64,000 bases of DNA from Hydrogenophaga sp. (GTDB lineage: Bacteria; Pseudomonadota; Gammaproteobacteria; Burkholderiales; Burkholderiaceae_C): the NCBI RefSeq assembly GCF_014773545.1, contig NZ_SDDV01000007.1:1-64000 (forward strand). The letters are read 5' to 3'. The position numbers were made by a program, and so were the translations under genes. The stretch's first letter is position 1; each line of letters opens with the position of its first letter. Of the stretch, positions 19,787 to 29,124 are shown piece by piece. Below the pieces are notes generated by a model. That model saw nothing but the letters and a program-made list of their open reading frames with translations, made no database searches and had not been told where the DNA came from.

Positions 19787-22123
19787 TCAATCCACTCGGT
19801 TCACCCGAGCCGGCTTGAAGCCCATGTCGGTCGCTTTGCCCTTGCGGGCGCGTGCCGCGCGGGCGTTGTTCAAACTGCGAATCTCCAGCGTTTGCTCGCG
19901 CGACTGGCCATTGCGAGCGACCCCTTCGATTTTCACGCTGCGGCAGTACGCGGCAGCACCAGCCAGTGCGTCTTGCTCGTCCAGGTCGATCAGCAACAGG
20001 CCGCGACCGCCCTTGTCCATGTGCTTGAGTTCACCGATCTCAAATGTCAGGACGCGCCCGCCCTGGGAGACGCAGCACACATGGGTGGCCGCAGTCGGCG
20101 GCTGGCTGCCCGAACCGTTGGCGACGTGCGATGGGGCGCACAGCGTTTCGCCCTGATTCAAAGCCACGAAGGCCTTGCCGGCTTTCTGGCGCGACAGCAG
20201 GTTGTCGAGTGCAACCAGAAAACCGTAACCCCCGCTGCTGCTGAGCAACAGCACGGCGTTGGTCGGGCCAGCGAAATAGTGCAGCGCCAGCGTACCGCTT
20301 TCGAGCTCGATCAAGCTGGTGATGGGCTGGCCGTCGCCGCGCGCATTGGGAAGAGCGGCCACCGGCACCGAGTACACCCTGCCGCGACTGCCAAAGACGA
20401 TCAGCGCATCCACCGTGCGGCACTCGAATACCCCGTACAAACCATCACCGGCCTTGAAAGCAAAGCTGGTCGGGTCGTGACCGTGGCCGCTGCGCGCGCG
20501 CACCCAGCCCTTGGTAGAGATCACCACCGTGACCGGCTCGTCGATCGGCTTGACATCGACGGCGCTGCTCTTCTGCGCCTGAATCAGCGTGCGGCGCGCA
20601 TCGGCAAAGGTGTTGCCATCGCGTTCGATCTCGCGCACCAGCAAACGCTTCAAACTGGCCGGATGGGCCAGAATGTCTTGCAAAACACCTTGTTCCTGGT
20701 GCAATTGCAGCAGTTCCTGCTCGATCCGAATCGCCTCGAGCCGGGCAAGCTGGCGCAGCCTGAGCTCTAGAATGTCTTCGGCCTGACGCTCACTGAGTCG
20801 AAAACGCTCGATCAAAGCGGCCTTGGGCTCATCGCTGTGTCGGATCAGAGCGATCACCTCGTCGACGTTGAGCAACACGACCTGCCGCCCTTCGAGCACG
20901 TGCATGCGATCTTGCACCTTGGCCAGACGATGGCGAGAACGGCGCGCCAGCGTCTGCTGACGAAAATCCAGCCACTCGGACAAGAGCTGCCGCAGCGACT
21001 TTTGCATCGGCCGCCCGTCCAGTCCGACCACGGTGAGGTTGATCGGGGCCGAGGTTTCCAGACTGGTGTGCGCCAGCAGCACGCTGATGAGTTCTTGCTG
21101 ACCGATGCGGCTGCTCTTGGGTTCAAACAACAGACGCACCGGCGCGTCTTTGCTCGATTCGTCGCGCACCGCGTCCAGCAGTTGCAACAGCCGGGCCTTG
21201 AGTTGCAGTTGCTCCGGCAACAGCGCTTTTTTCCCCGCCTTGAGCTTGGGGTTGGTCAGTTCCTCGACCTCTTGTAGCACCCGTTGGGCGCTGACGCCTG
21301 GTGGCAGTTCAGTTACCACCATCTGCCACTGGCCGCGCGCGAGGTCTTCAAATTTCCAGCGCGCACGTACCTTGAGGCTGCCACGGCCGCTGCGGTAGGC
21401 GAGCGCAATGTCGCTGGCGGGGCTGATGATCTGGCCGCCAGCGGGGTAGTCTGGCCCGGGAATGATGCGGAACAAATCGTCGTCGCTGAGTTGGGGGTTT
21501 TTCAGCAAGGCCACGCAGGCATCAGCCACCTCGCGCAGATGGTGGCTCGGAATTTCGGTCGCCAAACCGACTGCTATTCCAGAGGCACCATTGAGCAGAT
21601 TGAACGGCAAACGCGCCGGCAACTGCTTGGGCTCATCGGTCGAGCCGTCGTAGTTGGGCACAAAATCAACCGTGGATTCATCGATTTCATCGAGCAAGAG
21701 CGCTGAAATTTTTGCCAAACGGGCTTCTGTGTAGCGCATCGCAGCGGCGCCATCACCGTCGCGCGAGCCAAAATTGCCCTGACCGTCGATCAACGGGTAG
21801 CGTTGTGAAAAATCTTGCGCCATGCGCACCAGGGCATCGTAAGCGGCCTGGTCGCCGTGCGGGTGGAAGCGACCGAGCACATCCCCCACGACGCGCGCAC
21901 ACTTGACCGGCTTGGCCGCCGTGTTGCCCGTCTGGCCCAGGCCCATGCGGCTCATGGCGTACAAAATGCGCCGCTGCACCGGTTTTTGCCCATCGCAGAC
22001 GTCGGGCAGGGCCCGACCCTTGACGACTGAAAGCGCATATTCAAGATAGGCGCGCTGCGCATAGGCAGCCAGACCGTCGGCCTGCGCCACAACTGCTGCA
22101 GGGCTGAATAAATCAACAGACAT
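19787..22123 (-). CDS. parC: DNA topoisomerase IV subunit A
   Basis: A 778-residue type IIA topoisomerase A subunit that decatenates daughter chromosomes with ParE. The breakage-reunion domain holds the catalytic Tyr in [10 protein letters not shown]. The quinolone-region loop is [15 protein letters not shown], with Gln where E. coli ParC has Ser80. The C-terminal beta-pinwheel follows (about 490-770). ATG 22123 ([11 protein letters not shown]) is preferred to the TTG 22135 of the track. parE is not in the window. It lies directly downstream of the polysaccharide locus on the same strand, separated by a hairpin. Confidence 0.95.
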   Translation of the reverse strand: MSVDLFSPAAVVAQADGLAAYAQRAYLEYALSVVKGRALPDVCDGQKPVQRRILYAMSRMGLGQTGNTAAKPVKCARVVGDVLGRFHPHGDQAAYDALVRMAQDFSQRYPLIDGQGNFGSRDGDGAAAMRYTEARLAKISALLLDEIDESTVDFVPNYDGSTDEPKQLPARLPFNLLNGASGIAVGLATEIPSHHLREVADACVALLKNPQLSDDDLFRIIPGPDYPAGGQIISPASDIALAYRSGRGSLKVRARWKFEDLARGQWQMVVTELPPGVSAQRVLQEVEELTNPKLKAGKKALLPEQLQLKARLLQLLDAVRDESSKDAPVRLLFEPKSSRIGQQELISVLLAHTSLETSAPINLTVVGLDGRPMQKSLRQLLSEWLDFRQQTLARRSRHRLAKVQDRMHVLEGRQVVLLNVDEVIALIRHSDEPKAALIERFRLSERQAEDILELRLRQLARLEAIRIEQELLQLHQEQGVLQDILAHPASLKRLLVREIERDGNTFADARRTLIQAQKSSAVDVKPIDEPVTVVISTKGWVRARSGHGHDPTSFAFKAGDGLYGVFECRTVDALIVFGSRGRVYSVPVAALPNARGDGQPITSLIELESGTLALHYFAGPTNAVLLLSSSGGYGFLVALDNLLSRQKAGKAFVALNQGETLCAPSHVANGSGSQPPTAATHVCCVSQGGRVLTFEIGELKHMDKGGRGLLLIDLDEQDALAGAAAYCRSVKIEGVARNGQSREQTLEIRSLNNARAARARKGKATDMGFKPARVNRVD

Positions 22124-22181
22124 AAAACCAGACAAAAAAACCGAAATAGAGAGAACGCAAGCTCAATACCGTCAACCAAGG

Positions 22182-22210
22182 CGTCTGCTGCATGGCTTGA
22201 GCAGCAGACG
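22182..22210 (-). terminator. 10-bp hairpin between the polysaccharide locus and parC
   Basis: CGTCTGCTGC (22182-22191) and GCAGCAGACG (22201-22210) are a perfect inverted repeat with a 9-base loop, 11 bases after the methyltransferase stop codon. There is no T-run on the minus strand, so it may not terminate by itself. It marks the end of the 31-kb locus. Confidence 0.45.
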
Positions 22211-22221
22211 TCGAGCAGACC

Positions 22222-22842
22222 TCATTTGCGCGCCAGCGCCCAGACTGTGACCGGGAAATCAGGCTCATTTTTCAAGGAACCAAACCAGCCACGCCTGGCC
22301 CAATGACTGAAATTCGCCCGCACGCAAGCGCGATTGCCCCAGGAACCCGTGACGACCTGGTCGAGTGGAAAGCCCGCTTCGGCCAGAAAATACTTCAAGC
22401 CGGTTTCAGTCCAACGGGTGCAATCGTGGGGAATCGGGTGATATTTTATCAAAAACGGCGTAGTCATAAGAAAATAACCACCGGCCGGCAGCATGGAATG
22501 AATATTCCGGGCCGCTCGGTAGGGCCACAAAAGATGCTCGAACACCTGATCGGCAATGATCAGATTGACATCTGCCTCAATGACATCGGTGCATATATCG
22601 TAGGCGGGATAATTCATTTCCTGGAAGCTGCGAAACGGCAAGCTGCGCCAATGCTCGCCAGCAGAGATTTCCAGCACATCGAGCTTGCTCAGGCCAATGT
22701 CGGCCAGCAGCCTGGTACAAGCCTCATGCATGACCGGCCGGGTCCAGTGCCGGTGGTCATAGCCAAGCTTGCTCAACCACGCCTTGACTTGCTGCGGCGG
22801 CAGACGCTCGGCTAAATAATTCTGATAAATTCGTGTCAACAT
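22222..22842 (-). CDS. Class I SAM-dependent methyltransferase
   Basis: A 206-residue protein with a Rossmann-like methyltransferase core: motif I is altered (LDVLEISAGEHW), DICTD is the acidic loop, and ADQVFEHLLWPYRAARNIHSML matches the post-II region of Methyltransf_11 proteins. Last gene of the locus, 46 bases after a family-2 glycosyltransferase. It probably methylates a sugar or a glycan intermediate. The motif I GxGxG is replaced by ISAGE, which is seen in polysaccharide-locus methyltransferases of this kind. The target is unknown. Confidence 0.75.
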   Translation of the reverse strand: MLTRIYQNYLAERLPPQQVKAWLSKLGYDHRHWTRPVMHEACTRLLADIGLSKLDVLEISAGEHWRSLPFRSFQEMNYPAYDICTDVIEADVNLIIADQVFEHLLWPYRAARNIHSMLPAGGYFLMTTPFLIKYHPIPHDCTRWTETGLKYFLAEAGFPLDQVVTGSWGNRACVRANFSHWARRGWFGSLKNEPDFPVTVWALARK

Positions 22843-22888
22843 GAAATGGCCTCAAAAGAATAAGCTGGCAAGGACAGCAAAGAGCAAG

Positions 22889-23761
22889 TCAAGGCCTCAT
22901 CCGATTGCGCTGCTGCTTGATTTTGCGCAGCGCAAGAAAATCAAACCAGGTATCCCAGCCGCGCCAGACCAAGGGGATAGAAACTGAAGCATCAGCGTAC
23001 AAATGAGCTATGTGGGACGGCAATGCAGACAAGCCCTGCGCCTTCAGCGGCGCCCGCAGGAGTTGCCCTTGAAAATGACGCAGGCTGTAGCGGATTTTTC
23101 TGCGATAGTAAAGACGCAGATCTGCCAACGAAAGGGGGGACAGTTTGCGGTAAGAAAAAGTTGCCGCCGGACAAGCCACCACATGCTCCCGCTTCCACTC
23201 CTGCCTGGGATTCAAGTCCCAGTAGGCCAAGGAACCAACCAGCGAGTCATCGCCAATCAAACCGACCGGCAGGCGCACATGCTGCGCCCTGAGTCGGGTC
23301 ACGAATTCAGCCGACAGGGCATAAAGATTGCCCACCAGACCACCGCTGGCAAGAATCTGCTGGCGCAGCCGGGACGATGCGCGCTCAGTCGGCACACCGG
23401 TGGCGGCGTGGATGCAGGGCTGCGCCGCCAAGCCGGCCTCCAGAGCATCCAGACTGGCGCGGGAAATGGTGCAATCGCCGTCGGTAAACACATAGAGGTC
23501 AGCCTGCACGTTCAATTCATGGACAAACACATTCCAGGCATTCGCCTTGTCGCCGATGGAGATGATGATCAGGCGGCAAAAATCATTGCTTGCAGCATAG
23601 GCGCGCACCAAACCGTCGGTGGCGTCGGTGCTGCCGTTGTTTAGCACATAACAAACGTCGCCCGGCCCGCTGGCGGCCTTGATGTGATCGAGGCAATCGA
23701 TGATATTCCTTGCCTCATTGTGCGCAAACACCGCAATCGCACGCCTGAACTTGACTGACAT
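22889..23761 (-). CDS. Glycosyltransferase family 2
   Basis: A 290-residue GT-A protein. The nucleotide-sugar site starts IAVFAHNEARNI, and the metal-binding motif is TDGDC (VFTDGDCTISRASL). The product end has GDDSLVGS, possibly the catalytic acid region. The C-terminus has a short hydrophobic patch but no clear membrane helix. ATG 23761 is preferred to 23803 because GAGGT lies five bases before it. Probably cytoplasmic or membrane-associated, adding a sugar to the lipid-linked repeat unit. Sugar specificity cannot be read. Confidence 0.82.
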   Translation of the reverse strand: MSVKFRRAIAVFAHNEARNIIDCLDHIKAASGPGDVCYVLNNGSTDATDGLVRAYAASNDFCRLIIISIGDKANAWNVFVHELNVQADLYVFTDGDCTISRASLDALEAGLAAQPCIHAATGVPTERASSRLRQQILASGGLVGNLYALSAEFVTRLRAQHVRLPVGLIGDDSLVGSLAYWDLNPRQEWKREHVVACPAATFSYRKLSPLSLADLRLYYRRKIRYSLRHFQGQLLRAPLKAQGLSALPSHIAHLYADASVSIPLVWRGWDTWFDFLALRKIKQQRNRMRP

Positions 23762-23808
23762 GAGCACCTCAATCGAATTGAATGCCAAAACCCGTTGCGA
23801 CATAAAGA

Positions 23809-25527
23809 CTATATGAATGGCTTGGCTGCCTGCAGCAGATAGATGTAACGCAAAAAACCGATCCGACCCAAAAGGTACGCAAACAAAAGCTTGCCATGAT
23901 GCAGCAGTTCATGCGGAAAATCGTTGCGCTCAAGCATCTGCTTATAAAGATCGAGCTGCCGGCGCTGATTTAAACGCCTTTCACCTGCCGGCAGCCAGCC
24001 GTCCGTCCACTGATTGCGCAAACCAAGCGGCTCAGGAACAGGACAGGGATCGCTGTTCGGGTATGCCTGCCAAGGAACCGCTTGCACCGCCGCAGGAAAA
24101 GTAGACAACCATTGGTAATACAATCGATGACGCGCCAGCCACTCGGGCGGGGCTGACAAAGCCAGCGCCACAAAATCGGCATCACAAAACGGCAGCACAT
24201 AATCGATCCGGTGCAAATCCAAGTCTTCAAAGTGAGACGGCAGGAATTCGCCACGAATTTCCTGCGTGACAATGAAGGTGCGCAAACCGCGAGCCAACTC
24301 GGTACTGGTGCATCGCTGCAATTCAGCATGTACTGAACGATTCAGCGCAGCCAAGATGATCGCATAGTGTTTGGTGCGAAAAATATGCCTGGGCAAGAAA
24401 AATCCGCTGTTGCGAAAAAAAATCTGCAACACCTTTTCCACATCGCCCGATTGCTGCGCCAACAGCAAATCGGGAGTGGCGGTGGTTTGCGCCAGCACCG
24501 CATCACCACCATGTCCAGACCAAACCTGATGGGGTAGTTCTGGCAATTCATCTGCACCCAAACCAAGCCGCCACTGCTGATGAGCAAATATCCTTAGGTT
24601 GGCGCCAGCGGGTGCGCTCTTTTGCAGCTCAAAATGGTGCGTGCCCAAAGCCTGTGCGGCCTGCCTGCCCAGCACGCAATCAACCGACCCAGCCGGGGCA
24701 AAATTTATCGAGTGCACCTGTGCGCCCGCTTGACGCATGGCGGCTATCACGCAGCGCGAGTCCAGTCCTCCAGACAACTGAGCCACGGCTGAATGCTGGC
24801 TGCCAAGACGCAAGTGCACGGCCTGTGAAAAACAATGCTGCAACTCGTTGCACAAAGCAGAACGATCGAGCGTGAAGGGACTCAGACGACTCCAATCCCA
24901 ATAGACAGATTCTGCAGGTTGACCGGCAACAATATCAAGCAGCACGCCGGGAGCCAAACGTCGGATATGCTCGTGCACAGTCCGATTCGACAGTATGTAG
25001 CCCATGGCAGACTGCTGCGCGCACGCAGTCAAGTCACGCGGGTAATTCAAGTGAGGAGCTAGCACCAGCATCATGCGCAGGCTGCAGGAAAAGATCAAGC
25101 AGTCGTTGCTGCGCGCATAATAAAGCGGGCGTATGCCGAGCTTGTCGCTAGCCAAACGAATCCGATCTGCTGCGGGGTCCAGATGTACGCAGCAAAACGT
25201 GCCGCGCGCGCGCTGCAGCACATCGCTGCGGCCGATTTGCCAATCCTTATGCAAAATGGAAATAGCCAAAGACGGCTCAGCAGCACCATCTGCGCACGCA
25301 ATGACCGGGTCACCGGCCAGGCAGGCCAGACTGCCATCACTGTCATGCCACACGACAGCCGAAGGACTCGACTGCAGGTCGACGTGAGCGACAGCATGAC
25401 GGTCACCCAAAAAAATCCGTGGACGATCCCCAGCATGTCTGCTGAGCGTGCGCTCGAGCAGCTCAATTTGCTGATGCGAAACCGAAGTAGATTGACTTAG
25501 GCTGACAATACCCGAAAAAAACTGCAT
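23809..25527 (-). CDS. Asparagine synthase-like protein lacking the glutaminase cysteine
   Basis: A 572-residue AsnB-family protein. The N-terminal Ntn-type domain (MQFFSGIVSLS...) has no Cys after Met, so glutamine hydrolysis should be lost. The C-terminal ATP-pyrophosphatase domain has the P-loop SGGLDSR near 255. Such homologues in polysaccharide loci are thought to amidate or otherwise modify sugar acids, using ammonia or another amine. ATG 25527 is used; the longer TTG start adds MRLIF only. Compare the second AsnB-type gene at 40932, which keeps the Cys. Base composition here is less GC-rich than in the XrtA core. Confidence 0.8.
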   Translation of the reverse strand: MQFFSGIVSLSQSTSVSHQQIELLERTLSRHAGDRPRIFLGDRHAVAHVDLQSSPSAVVWHDSDGSLACLAGDPVIACADGAAEPSLAISILHKDWQIGRSDVLQRARGTFCCVHLDPAADRIRLASDKLGIRPLYYARSNDCLIFSCSLRMMLVLAPHLNYPRDLTACAQQSAMGYILSNRTVHEHIRRLAPGVLLDIVAGQPAESVYWDWSRLSPFTLDRSALCNELQHCFSQAVHLRLGSQHSAVAQLSGGLDSRCVIAAMRQAGAQVHSINFAPAGSVDCVLGRQAAQALGTHHFELQKSAPAGANLRIFAHQQWRLGLGADELPELPHQVWSGHGGDAVLAQTTATPDLLLAQQSGDVEKVLQIFFRNSGFFLPRHIFRTKHYAIILAALNRSVHAELQRCTSTELARGLRTFIVTQEIRGEFLPSHFEDLDLHRIDYVLPFCDADFVALALSAPPEWLARHRLYYQWLSTFPAAVQAVPWQAYPNSDPCPVPEPLGLRNQWTDGWLPAGERRLNQRRQLDLYKQMLERNDFPHELLHHGKLLFAYLLGRIGFLRYIYLLQAAKPFI

Positions 25528-25564
25528 AAAAATTAATCTCAACGATTAAACTTGTCGACGAATA

Positions 25565-26521
25565 CTAAGCAAGCAGACGAAGAAAAGCTTTTGGCATGAG
25601 ATGTATTTTGGGGTGGCGTGCATAACGAAGGTATGTTCGACATGCCGCAACAGTGGCAGAAAAACCCTGCGTGGGTGCAAAATACAACAACACCTCAGAC
25701 TGATTCGATAACAACTCTTGCAAGCGGGAACCTGCTGCCGGATCGAGCGCCAAAATGTTCTTGTTCCTGATCATTTCAAGCACTTTGAGCACCGCCAATG
25801 CCTGCGAATACTGTTTGCGCGGACCTGACATATTGCCAGCATGACGGTGAATGATGCAACCCACTCTGTCGATGAATATTAATTGTCCAAGCGCAGCCAA
25901 CCGCACAAAGAGTTCACGATCCTCTGCAAATCGAAGACTGTCGTCGTGCAGCGTCAACGAACCTCCGATACTTCGCGGAAACATAGCGCCACTGGTTGGG
26001 ATAAAGTTTCCTCCCAGCAAAGCAGACAAAATCGATGAATTCATGGGACGCACTGTGGCAGCGTCGCTGGAACTGCAATGGCGCAGCGCCAGCAAGCGAA
26101 AATCAGGCAGGCTGACGCGCTCGGAGTCTGGTGCAGTCACGTGAAACTCGCGCCGCATGGCAGAAAAATACAAGGTGGCGGCAGGGAATTGCTGCTGCGC
26201 CAGGTGCAAAAACTCGATATGCTCCGGCTCAAACTCGTCGTCGGCATCCAGCAAGGCTATATGAGTCGAAACAGCACTGCGAATGGCTAAATTGCGCGTC
26301 GCTGCAAGGCCTGAATTTTCTTGCTGCAAGACCCGAGTCGGAATGGATTGGGCAACCGCATGGCTTCGAGCCAATTCTGCAGTCTGGTCAGTCGAGCCAT
26401 CATCCACCACCAGAAGCTCATCCGGCAGATGGGTCTGTCGCAGCACGCTGTCGAGCGCGCGGACAATGAAATGTTCGGCGTTGAAGGCAGGAATGACGAC
26501 AGCGATGGAAATTTTTGACAT
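25565..26521 (-). CDS. Glycosyltransferase family 2
   Basis: A 318-residue GT-A enzyme: IAVVIPAFNAEHFIVRALDSVLRQT opens the fold, VVDDGSTD and ALLDADDEFEP carry the DxD metal site, and FAEDRELFVRLA is the ED acid/base motif. No membrane segment. ATG 26521 (MSKISIAVVIPAFNAE) fits the family; the track ORF adds 12 residues from a weaker start. It probably transfers one sugar of the repeat unit to the undecaprenyl-linked acceptor. Confidence 0.87.
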   Translation of the reverse strand: MSKISIAVVIPAFNAEHFIVRALDSVLRQTHLPDELLVVDDGSTDQTAELARSHAVAQSIPTRVLQQENSGLAATRNLAIRSAVSTHIALLDADDEFEPEHIEFLHLAQQQFPAATLYFSAMRREFHVTAPDSERVSLPDFRLLALRHCSSSDAATVRPMNSSILSALLGGNFIPTSGAMFPRSIGGSLTLHDDSLRFAEDRELFVRLAALGQLIFIDRVGCIIHRHAGNMSGPRKQYSQALAVLKVLEMIRNKNILALDPAAGSRLQELLSNQSEVLLYFAPTQGFSATVAACRTYLRYARHPKIHLMPKAFLRLLA

Positions 26522-26584
26522 CACAATTCTTCCAAAACGACGCAGAACTGGTAGCAATGAAGGTCAGTAAGGAATGGTATCGAT

Positions 26585-27640
26585 TCAACGAATGAGTTGA
26601 AAAAGCAAGCGCTGCAGCGAACCCTGAAGAAATGCACTGCGGCCACCCTGGCAGGCGCGCGACTGATAGCCCAGCGACTTTTTGAAAAACGTCAAACCCT
26701 GCCCGCCATCGCCACCGGGATCAGCAGCGACGCCGCCGGTATTGATTTCTCTACAGCCTTGCTCGCGCATCAAAAAAACCACCGCGAGCGCTGCAAAGGT
26801 GTTGGCGCCACTTTCATATGCACCCTGGCTGCAGCCGCGCAGTAATTCTATCGAGCGCGACCCGGTTCGCAACACGAAAGTTGCCACACAGGGGTCCTGA
26901 TCGGTAAAAGTGAGATAAACAGCGCCAACGCCACTGCGGCAACAGCGTTCGACAGCCGCAAAGTCCACACCCGGCAAGCCAATATACTGATAGTCGGTGT
27001 TGCCGCGCCCAACGCGCTTGCTTTTCGTATGGGACATCAGGTCTTGCAGTATGGATACGCGATCTTCTGCCTCATAAAGTTCAAAACGAGCGCCAGATTT
27101 CAATAGCTTGCGGTATGCCTGTCTCACCTTTGGCTTGGTGCCCAACAGCAACTGCTCGGGACTGGGCTGCAAATCAAGAAAGTATTCACTGATCTCGTGC
27201 TTCCAGGGCAGGATATCGGACGGCACAGCGTGGGGATGATCATAGGCAAGCATATCGACAAAGTACCAGCCCATCTGCTTGCCGTAGGCCAGCAGCGCGC
27301 TGATGCAGGCGCGCCGGCAATTCTCGTCAACCGCAGAACGGTAGACTGCACCAGTAAAAGAGATGAAACAGGCGTCCTGCCTGCGCAATAGGCCAGTGCC
27401 AACGGGTGCTACAACGCCGGCGAGCAAGCCCAGACATTCGTCGCCGTCATAAAACCGCAAGAACACAGGCTGGCGCTCAACTGTCGCAAGCGCGCTGAGA
27501 AACCGGCTCGACAGCAGCGGACTGCCAGAGAATTCGAGCAAGCAGCGCTCCCACTCTTGCAGGTCCAAGCACGCACTGATGCGCACATCGGCAATGGGCT
27601 GGGACAGGTGCATGGACTGCCGTGAAAAAAGCAAATTCAT
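26585..27640 (-). CDS. GNAT/FemAB-like N-acyltransferase
   Basis: A 351-residue protein with the double-GNAT layout of FemAB-like and BioF2-like enzymes. The second half has TKPKVRQAYRKLLKSGARFEL, YLTFTDQDPCVATFVLRTGSRSIELLRGCSQGAYESGANTFAALAVVFLM and REINTGGVAADPGGDGGQGLTFFKKSLG, resembling the acyl-binding core. Distinct from the XrtA-associated FemAB protein at 45672. It likely acylates an amino sugar of the polysaccharide. An in-frame ATG ten codons in is an alternative start. Adjacent to the flippase gene with a 2-base gap. Confidence 0.7.
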   Translation of the reverse strand: MNLLFSRQSMHLSQPIADVRISACLDLQEWERCLLEFSGSPLLSSRFLSALATVERQPVFLRFYDGDECLGLLAGVVAPVGTGLLRRQDACFISFTGAVYRSAVDENCRRACISALLAYGKQMGWYFVDMLAYDHPHAVPSDILPWKHEISEYFLDLQPSPEQLLLGTKPKVRQAYRKLLKSGARFELYEAEDRVSILQDLMSHTKSKRVGRGNTDYQYIGLPGVDFAAVERCCRSGVGAVYLTFTDQDPCVATFVLRTGSRSIELLRGCSQGAYESGANTFAALAVVFLMREQGCREINTGGVAADPGGDGGQGLTFFKKSLGYQSRACQGGRSAFLQGSLQRLLFQLIR

Positions 27641-27642
27641 GT

Positions 27643-29124
27643 CTAGGTTTTCCTGTTAAGTCTATGCCAGGCTGGCAACAGACGCTGCATGATGAACGCC
27701 TCGCCACCAGCTGGCCGACCAGCCAGCAGCCACAGGGCAAGAATGCAGAAAACATATAGCAAGGCTCCTGCCGTACACTTAATGAGCAGCACGAATAGCA
27801 CTGGCAGAGCCAGCGCTGACTGTAGCCAGAGCAGTACCAAGGCCATTACTGCCCCAGCCAGTACGGGTCGGTAAAAAGTCCTGAGCAAATCGCTCCAGCG
27901 CAATGCAGGAAAAGCGAGCAGCAACAATGTAAATGAAAGCACAATCGCCACGCCGGCTGAAATTGCAAAGCGTGTCCAGGCAATGTCTGTTGCTGGGGCC
28001 TGTGCAATGACAGTAAAGGCAGCAGCGACAAACAGCAGCGCCAGCATCCATGAAATCAGCACATTCCATCGAATCCGACCGAGCACGATCAGCATGTATT
28101 GGCTGCTGGCAATCAGGGCAGCTCCGGCATGTACCAGCGCCAACACCTGCAGGAACGGAGCCACCCCAAGCCAGGCCGGACCCAGCAGCACCTGCACCAG
28201 TTCGTCCGCGACAATGAGCAGTCCAATAGCTGCTGGCAAGGCCAGCAGATTCTGTGCACTTTGCGCCACCAAATAGAGTCGCTTAAGCTCTTGCGGGTCG
28301 TGCGCAGCAGCGACAAAAGCCGGAAATAGGGCGCGATTGATCGGCGCCAACAATTCAGTCGTCGGCATGGCGGCAATATCATCGGCCAGCGAGTATTCGC
28401 CCATGGTGCTCGTGTTGTTCCAGCGACCGACCAGGATGCGATGCAAATTGTCCTCGGTGTAGCCGCCTAGATTACCAATCAACATCCACTGCGAGACCGC
28501 GAATATTTCTCGCATTTTCCGGGTGCTCAGCCGAGGCCGCATTGGATGCATCAGATAACTCAGTACGATTCCGCTGCTGCGCCCGGCCAGGGTGCCGAAC
28601 ACCATCGCCCAATAGCTCTGCATATACCAGGCCAGCAGCATAGTGACAGAAAACCCAATCAGGCGCCGGAACAGGCGAAAGTAAAACTCGGACTGGAAAT
28701 CAAGGTCTTTCTGAAATTTGATGACCCCGATATTTTCCAGTCCGGTCAGGAACATTGCCAGTGCCAGCACCTGCAGCACCGGCTCGATGCGCTGGTCGAC
28801 GAAATAATCAGCAATCAAGCCGGAGCAGAAAAATATCAATAGCGCGGCCGCGCTGTTTTGCAATAGACGCAAGGTCCAGGCGGAGTTGTAATGTTCCTGT
28901 GTCGCACGTGGGTTTTGAATCAGGGCCACGTGCACCCCCATGTCGAGCAGGACATCGGCCAGTCCAACCGCCAGCGCCGCCATGGCAATGACGCCAAAAT
29001 CATCCGGCAGTAATAAACGCGCCAGAATCAGCGTGCTGGCCAAACCAATCAGCCGATCCACCCAGCGCGTGGCGACGGTAAAGAGCATGCCGCGCAGGAG
29101 GCTGGGGCGAGGGGTGTCGGTCAT
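27643..29124 (-). CDS. Polysaccharide flippase (Wzx-like, MOP superfamily)
   Basis: A 493-residue integral membrane protein with 12-14 predicted segments. The start TLILARLLLPDDFGVIAMAALAVGLADVLLDMGV is the usual opening of the lipopolysaccharide-biosynthesis/WzxC branch. It should flip lipid-linked repeat units to the periplasm, where polymerisation occurs. Its ATG overlaps the stop of the upstream fusion gene (ATGA). Confidence 0.88.
   Translation of the reverse strand: MTDTPRPSLLRGMLFTVATRWVDRLIGLASTLILARLLLPDDFGVIAMAALAVGLADVLLDMGVHVALIQNPRATQEHYNSAWTLRLLQNSAAALLIFFCSGLIADYFVDQRIEPVLQVLALAMFLTGLENIGVIKFQKDLDFQSEFYFRLFRRLIGFSVTMLLAWYMQSYWAMVFGTLAGRSSGIVLSYLMHPMRPRLSTRKMREIFAVSQWMLIGNLGGYTEDNLHRILVGRWNNTSTMGEYSLADDIAAMPTTELLAPINRALFPAFVAAAHDPQELKRLYLVAQSAQNLLALPAAIGLLIVADELVQVLLGPAWLGVAPFLQVLALVHAGAALIASSQYMLIVLGRIRWNVLISWMLALLFVAAAFTVIAQAPATDIAWTRFAISAGVAIVLSFTLLLLAFPALRWSDLLRTFYRPVLAGAVMALVLLWLQSALALPVLFVLLIKCTAGALLYVFCILALWLLAGRPAGGEAFIMQRLLPAWHRLNRKT

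Noticed and set aside
21800-21900. ParC Gln at the quinolone-resistance position (E. coli Ser80)
   Set aside because: Gln or other residues at this position are normal in betaproteobacteria; no reason to infer acquired resistance.
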